A DNA stretch of 7,935 nucleotides from Actinomycetota bacterium (GTDB lineage: Bacteria; Cyanobacteriota; Vampirovibrionia; Obscuribacterales; Obscuribacteraceae). The stretch is taken from assembly GCA_903970355.1 (NCBI GenBank), contig CAJCIF010000527.1, positions 1 to 7,935 of the forward strand, read 5' to 3'. Of this stretch, positions 6,006 to 7,935 are shown one piece after another. The position numbers and the translations under genes are program-made. A model generated the notes under the pieces. That model did not search any database, was not told where the DNA came from, and worked only from the letters and a program-made list of their open reading frames with translations. Positions within the stretch are counted from its first letter, which is position 1. Each line of letters opens with the position of its first letter.

Positions 6006-6085
6006 CTATCCTCGCGCCCGAGGATAGCCTTGTCTAAACTAGGAGCATCGTCAATAACGCTTCTAGTCATCAAGACCAACATACA

Positions 6086-6092
6086 ATGTTTC
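6086..6092 (-). other. IS110 target-site flank matching the left target guide
   Basis: The host flank abutting the left end reads GAAACAT on the - strand. It is a seven-base identity with the guide at 5984-5978. The right-hand host flank begins AAGAATT (4778 to 4772, - strand). The undisturbed site would therefore have been GAAACAT joined to AAGAATT, with or without a CT core. Confidence 0.55.
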
Positions 6093-6164
6093 CAAATTAT
6101 GGCGTGCCAGCTCCTGAAATGCTTTGATATCCAAAGTAGCCGAATGAGGATCTTCTAGCAACCG

Positions 6165-7001
6165 ATGACAAAGCATAAAAAAGGCCCCAAAGAGCCGGAA
6201 ACTTTAGCAAGACAAGCGATGCAACTTATCGAACGGGCAGAACGCGAGATCCTCGAGGGTGATGGACATGCATGGATGGCTGTCCTTCAACGTTTAGAGA
6301 CTACTATTGGGGAACTCATGAAAGATCCGGCCAGTCCATCAGCCGCGAATAGTAATCGAGATGTCGACGGTCCTGCGATGGAACTTGAACAGATTTATAA
6401 TGACCTGCAGTCCCAGCTAATACAGGTTAGACAGGCAGTCGCACAGGCCATTGCTACTGAAAAACAAGTAGAGCAACAATTGCACAAGAACAAGGACCAA
6501 GCGGAAACTTGGTTAAACAGAGCAAAGATGGCTGAACAACAGAGCAATAATGATCTGGCCAAACAAGCGTACCAGCGGATGGAACAATATAAGCAGGCGG
6601 CTACCGAGTTGGAACTCCAGTTAACTAACCAGAAGGATTCTGTTAACATTTTGCGCCAGAAATTGACCGAATTTGAAGGAAAAGTACAGCAAGCATACGT
6701 ACGAAAGCAAGCAATCATGAGTCGCCACAAAACAGCGCAGGCTCTAATCATTGCTAACGGGCTTATAGATAAACTGAATGCCGATGAGGTATTGTCGAAA
6801 ATCACCGAGATTGAGAAGTCCGTCGCGGAAAGCGAGGCGGTAGCAAGCAAAAGTGCTTCCGTGAAAGTACTCGCCAATCCGCTGGATCAGAGAGCATATT
6901 TGCGAGATGCAATGAAAACGATGCAAGAGAATATTGATGCCATTGCTCGATTGGAAAAGTTAATTGAGCTTGCTGAGAAAAGAGAAAAGACAGATCCTTG
7001 A
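6165..7001 (+). CDS. PspA/IM30-family-like coiled-coil protein with atypical N terminus
   Basis: A 278-residue, almost entirely helical protein. Residues about 75-200 match the PspA/IM30 (Vipp1) pattern: SQLIQVRQAVAQAIATEKQV (83-102), QAETWLNRAKMAEQQ (112-126), DLAKQAYQRMEQYKQ (130-144) and LELQLTNQKDSVNILRQKL (149-167). PspA proteins form ESCRT-III-like membrane-remodelling assemblies and act in envelope stress. The usual start of the family, an amphipathic membrane-binding helix (MGLF-type) followed by the 'DPEK' helix, is missing. In its place is a charged, P/S/A-containing region of about 75 residues. The C-terminal 200-278 is another long helical region. ATG 6165 is the first possible start (in-frame TAG at 6156-6158). 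GAGGA (6146-6150) is rather far (14 bases). The IS110 end lies 79 bases upstream. Confidence 0.78.
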   Translation: MTKHKKGPKEPETLARQAMQLIERAEREILEGDGHAWMAVLQRLETTIGELMKDPASPSAANSNRDVDGPAMELEQIYNDLQSQLIQVRQAVAQAIATEKQVEQQLHKNKDQAETWLNRAKMAEQQSNNDLAKQAYQRMEQYKQAATELELQLTNQKDSVNILRQKLTEFEGKVQQAYVRKQAIMSRHKTAQALIIANGLIDKLNADEVLSKITEIEKSVAESEAVASKSASVKVLANPLDQRAYLRDAMKTMQENIDAIARLEKLIELAEKREKTDP

Positions 7002-7009
7002 GGGCTGGC

Positions 7010-7038
7010 TTGTTTCAGTATACGCTTTTACGTATACT
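7010..7038 (+). promoter_or_regulatory. Promoter and palindromic operator of the XRE regulator
   Basis: A perfect inverted repeat, GTATACG (7018-7024), CTTTTA, CGTATAC (7031-7037), fills the space between TTGTTT (-35 candidate, 7010-7015) and overlaps TATACT (-10 candidate, 7033-7038). The hexamer spacing is exactly 17. A dimeric regulator bound here would block the promoter, so autorepression by the downstream XRE protein is likely. The -10 ends seven bases before the ATG at 7046 and there is no ribosome site between, which predicts a leaderless mRNA. Confidence 0.65.
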
Positions 7039-7045
7039 TTCTCAC

Positions 7046-7357
7046 ATGAACGAAGCCACTGAGAGTTTGAACTACTACCGCAAGATTATCCGTGCGAAAG
7101 GGATAAGGGGAGAAGAAGCCGAAACGCTGGTACACAGGGTTGCTTTGATTGCAGAGATCAAATCGATAATCGAGGAAAACAGTTGGACCCAGCAAGAGGC
7201 AGCTGACAAACTTGGCGTCAAACAGCCGCGCATAGCTGAGCTGAATAAGATCAGTATCGACAAGTTCAGTACAGACCTGCTCATCAAGTACCTATATCGC
7301 TTGAAACGCATGGTGCTGATGAGCGTAGTCGAAGTTCCTCAGAAAAGAAGAGGCTAG
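7046..7357 (+). CDS. XRE-family helix-turn-helix protein, HigA/RelB-type antitoxin-like
   Basis: A 103-residue protein with an HTH_37/XRE-type DNA-binding domain: AEIKSIIEENSWTQQEAADK (36-55), with the turn-recognition helix LGVKQPRIAEL (56-66), then a helical dimerisation-like tail (70-90). This layout, with about 30 residues before the helix-turn-helix, is usual for antitoxins paired with HigB/RelE-type toxins and for small autoregulators. ATG 7046 is chosen over an in-frame TTG at 6998, because the palindromic operator and promoter lie between the two and would otherwise be inside the gene. No toxin gene is beside it: upstream is the PspA-like gene, downstream a convergent membrane-protein gene. 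It therefore looks like an orphan antitoxin or a stand-alone regulator. Confidence 0.8.
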   Translation: MNEATESLNYYRKIIRAKGIRGEEAETLVHRVALIAEIKSIIEENSWTQQEAADKLGVKQPRIAELNKISIDKFSTDLLIKYLYRLKRMVLMSVVEVPQKRRG

Positions 7358-7403
7358 ACGTTTCATCTATTTTGTCTACCCTTCTCTGCAGATCCACAGC
7401 ACC

Positions 7404-7418
7404 TCTAGTAAGACTAGA
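7404..7418. repeat. Short perfect inverted repeat between convergent genes
   Basis: TCTAGT (7404-7409) and ACTAGA (7413-7418) form a 6-bp stem with a 3-base loop, overlapping the stop codon of the - strand gene. The position between two convergent genes fits a bidirectional terminator. No T-run follows on either strand, so this is only a possibility. Confidence 0.3.
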
Positions 7419-7935
7419 TACGCTTTAAAGCACTGAGGATACTAAAGCAAAGCCACGTAATTACCAAGATCATAGTCAATTCAATAGCAAGCTTGCCGTA
7501 ATCTATAGAAATTGACTGGCTTTCAAGTTTCGCGCCAAGTTCACCCATATTCTTTGAAATACTTTGAAGTAGAGCATCATTGGTATCAGAGCCGTGACCG
7601 AAAACCTGCTCAAGGCCACTTCTTAATTTGGGGATGTTTTCTACGTATTCATGCATTTCATCAGAAGCAGTTGGTGCCACAGGCTGCCAAAACCACGAGT
7701 AACCGCGCGATTCTTGCACGCCATTCGTTGTCTGCACCCAAGGTGGATACGCAAGAGCCAGTAATAATGAAAATGCACCAAGCCAGAGTGGTACCAGCCT
7801 TTTCAGCGAAGTAAGGCGTTCAAAAAGCTTCTCTGGTCCAGATTCGGATGCCTTGCTCTGGGGGCTAACTATGCTAGGGATACGGCTAGGTTGTTCAACG
7901 TAGTCTTGCACTTCTTTTCTGGTTTGAAGCTCTGG
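7414..7935 (-). CDS. Two-helix membrane protein of unknown function, probably 5'-partial
   Basis: I do not recognise a named family. From the GTG at 7911 it has 165 residues: a Ser/Pro-rich cytoplasmic-type N terminus (1-37), membrane helix about 38-56, an extracytoplasmic segment starting AYPPWVQ with a later GYSWFWQP (70-77), a polar helical stretch (83-135), and a second membrane helix about 140-160 ending in LKRI. The YPPW...GY-aromatic-P pattern after a first helix is familiar from small bacterial membrane proteins, without a known function. The frame remains open from the GTG to the right edge (reading PELQTRKE), and the GTG has no properly spaced ribosome site, so the true start probably lies beyond the window. 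It is convergent with the XRE gene. Confidence 0.65.
   Translation of the reverse strand, partial: PELQTRKEVQDYVEQPSRIPSIVSPQSKASESGPEKLFERLTSLKRLVPLWLGAFSLLLALAYPPWVQTTNGVQESRGYSWFWQPVAPTASDEMHEYVENIPKLRSGLEQVFGHGSDTNDALLQSISKNMGELGAKLESQSISIDYGKLAIELTMILVITWLCFSILSALKRI

Larger units (their letters stand above)
5854..6067 (-). ncRNA. Candidate bridge RNA in the left end of the IS110 element
   Basis: Read 5'->3' on the - strand: stem-loop A pairs ACTAG-A-AGC (6067-6059) with GCT-C-CTAGT (6046-6038), 5+3 pairs around one mismatch. Stem-loop B is a perfect 9-bp hairpin, CTATCCTCG (6027-6019) with CGAGGATAG (6014-6006) and a 4-base loop. An 11-bp stem then encloses a 47-base loop (target loop), and directly adjacent a 9-bp stem encloses a second loop (donor loop). 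The order 5' hairpin, target-binding loop, donor-binding loop, recombinase gene is the published bridge-RNA order of IS621. The exact 5' and 3' ends of the RNA are not known; it may start at B (about 175 nt) or at A (about 215 nt). The pairings are by eye, without energy calculation. Confidence 0.75.
4779..6085 (-). mobile_element. Complete IS110-family insertion sequence (IS621-like, bridge-RNA type)
   Basis: The element is about 1307 bases long, with one transposase gene on the - strand, a short right end (4779-4803) and a long non-coding left end (5809-6085). This asymmetry, with the long end before the gene, is typical of the IS110 group, whose best-known member IS621 is of similar length. 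The boundaries come from guide matches in the left-end RNA. On the - strand the right end reads ACACTAT-CT (4787 to 4779) and the left end begins TGTAT (6085 to 6081). Long terminal inverted repeats are absent, as expected for IS110. Including or excluding the two-base core shifts the ends by two bases. No internal stop or frameshift is seen, so the element looks intact. Confidence 0.85.

Noticed and set aside
4793..6057. TATTGAC shared on the - strand by both IS ends (4800-4794 and 6056-6050) as the recombination repeat
   Set aside because: The guide matches and the 17-base junction-promoter spacing support ACACTAT-CT and TGTAT as the ends instead. TATTGAC lies inside both ends and may be chance.
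6998..7045. TTG start at 6998 for the XRE regulator
   Set aside because: It would place the promoter and perfect palindrome inside the gene. The ATG at 7046 is better placed.
7422..7431. GCTTTAAAGC palindrome
   Set aside because: It lies within the C-terminal codons of the membrane-protein gene and is explained by coding for ALK.

Overview
The window comes from a bacterial chromosome of moderate GC. The genes use ATG and GTG starts, and a good Shine-Dalgarno site precedes some of them but not others. The host cannot be fixed from the sequence. The mix of a periplasmic-type glucoamylase/GH144-like enzyme, a PspA/IM30-like coiled-coil protein and a protein with a signal peptide suggests a diderm bacterium; this is a low-confidence inference. 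No rRNA, tRNA or CRISPR array was seen.

Layout on the + strand. (1) 3-1304: a glucoamylase/GH144-like enzyme whose reading frame is open through the left window edge, so it is probably 5'-truncated here. (2) 1436-3309: a tight three-gene operon of a cupin protein, a four-helix membrane protein and an epoxide-hydrolase-like alpha/beta hydrolase, joined by a 13-base gap and a 14-base overlap. (3) 3310-3803: about 490 bases without a convincing intact gene, holding a possible frameshifted remnant and three copies of a TTTGCACG box. (4) 3804-4742: a secreted protein of unknown function. (5) 4779-6085: a complete IS110-family insertion sequence of about 1.3 kb, with its transposase on the - strand. 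(6) 6165-7001: a PspA/IM30-like coiled-coil protein with an atypical N terminus. (7) 7046-7357: an XRE-type antitoxin-like regulator with a perfect 20-base operator palindrome in its promoter. (8) 7414-7935: a two-helix membrane protein on the - strand, probably running past the right edge.

The most interesting part is the non-coding left end of the IS110 element (about 5850-6070, - strand). It folds by eye into the layout of a bridge RNA: 5' hairpins, then two adjacent stem-loops, each with an internal loop and an apical hairpin. The downstream loop carries guides that match the element's own two ends (donor ACACTAT-CT-TGTAT). The upstream loop carries guides that match the genomic flank. 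This fixes the IS boundaries to the base. Joining the ends through CT would also create a TTGACA-N17-TATGTT promoter reading into the RNA and the transposase. The element looks intact and potentially active, although its left junction lacks the expected CT core.

The IS lies between the secreted-protein gene and the PspA-like gene. Its left end is only 79 bases upstream of the latter, so it may have changed that gene's transcription.
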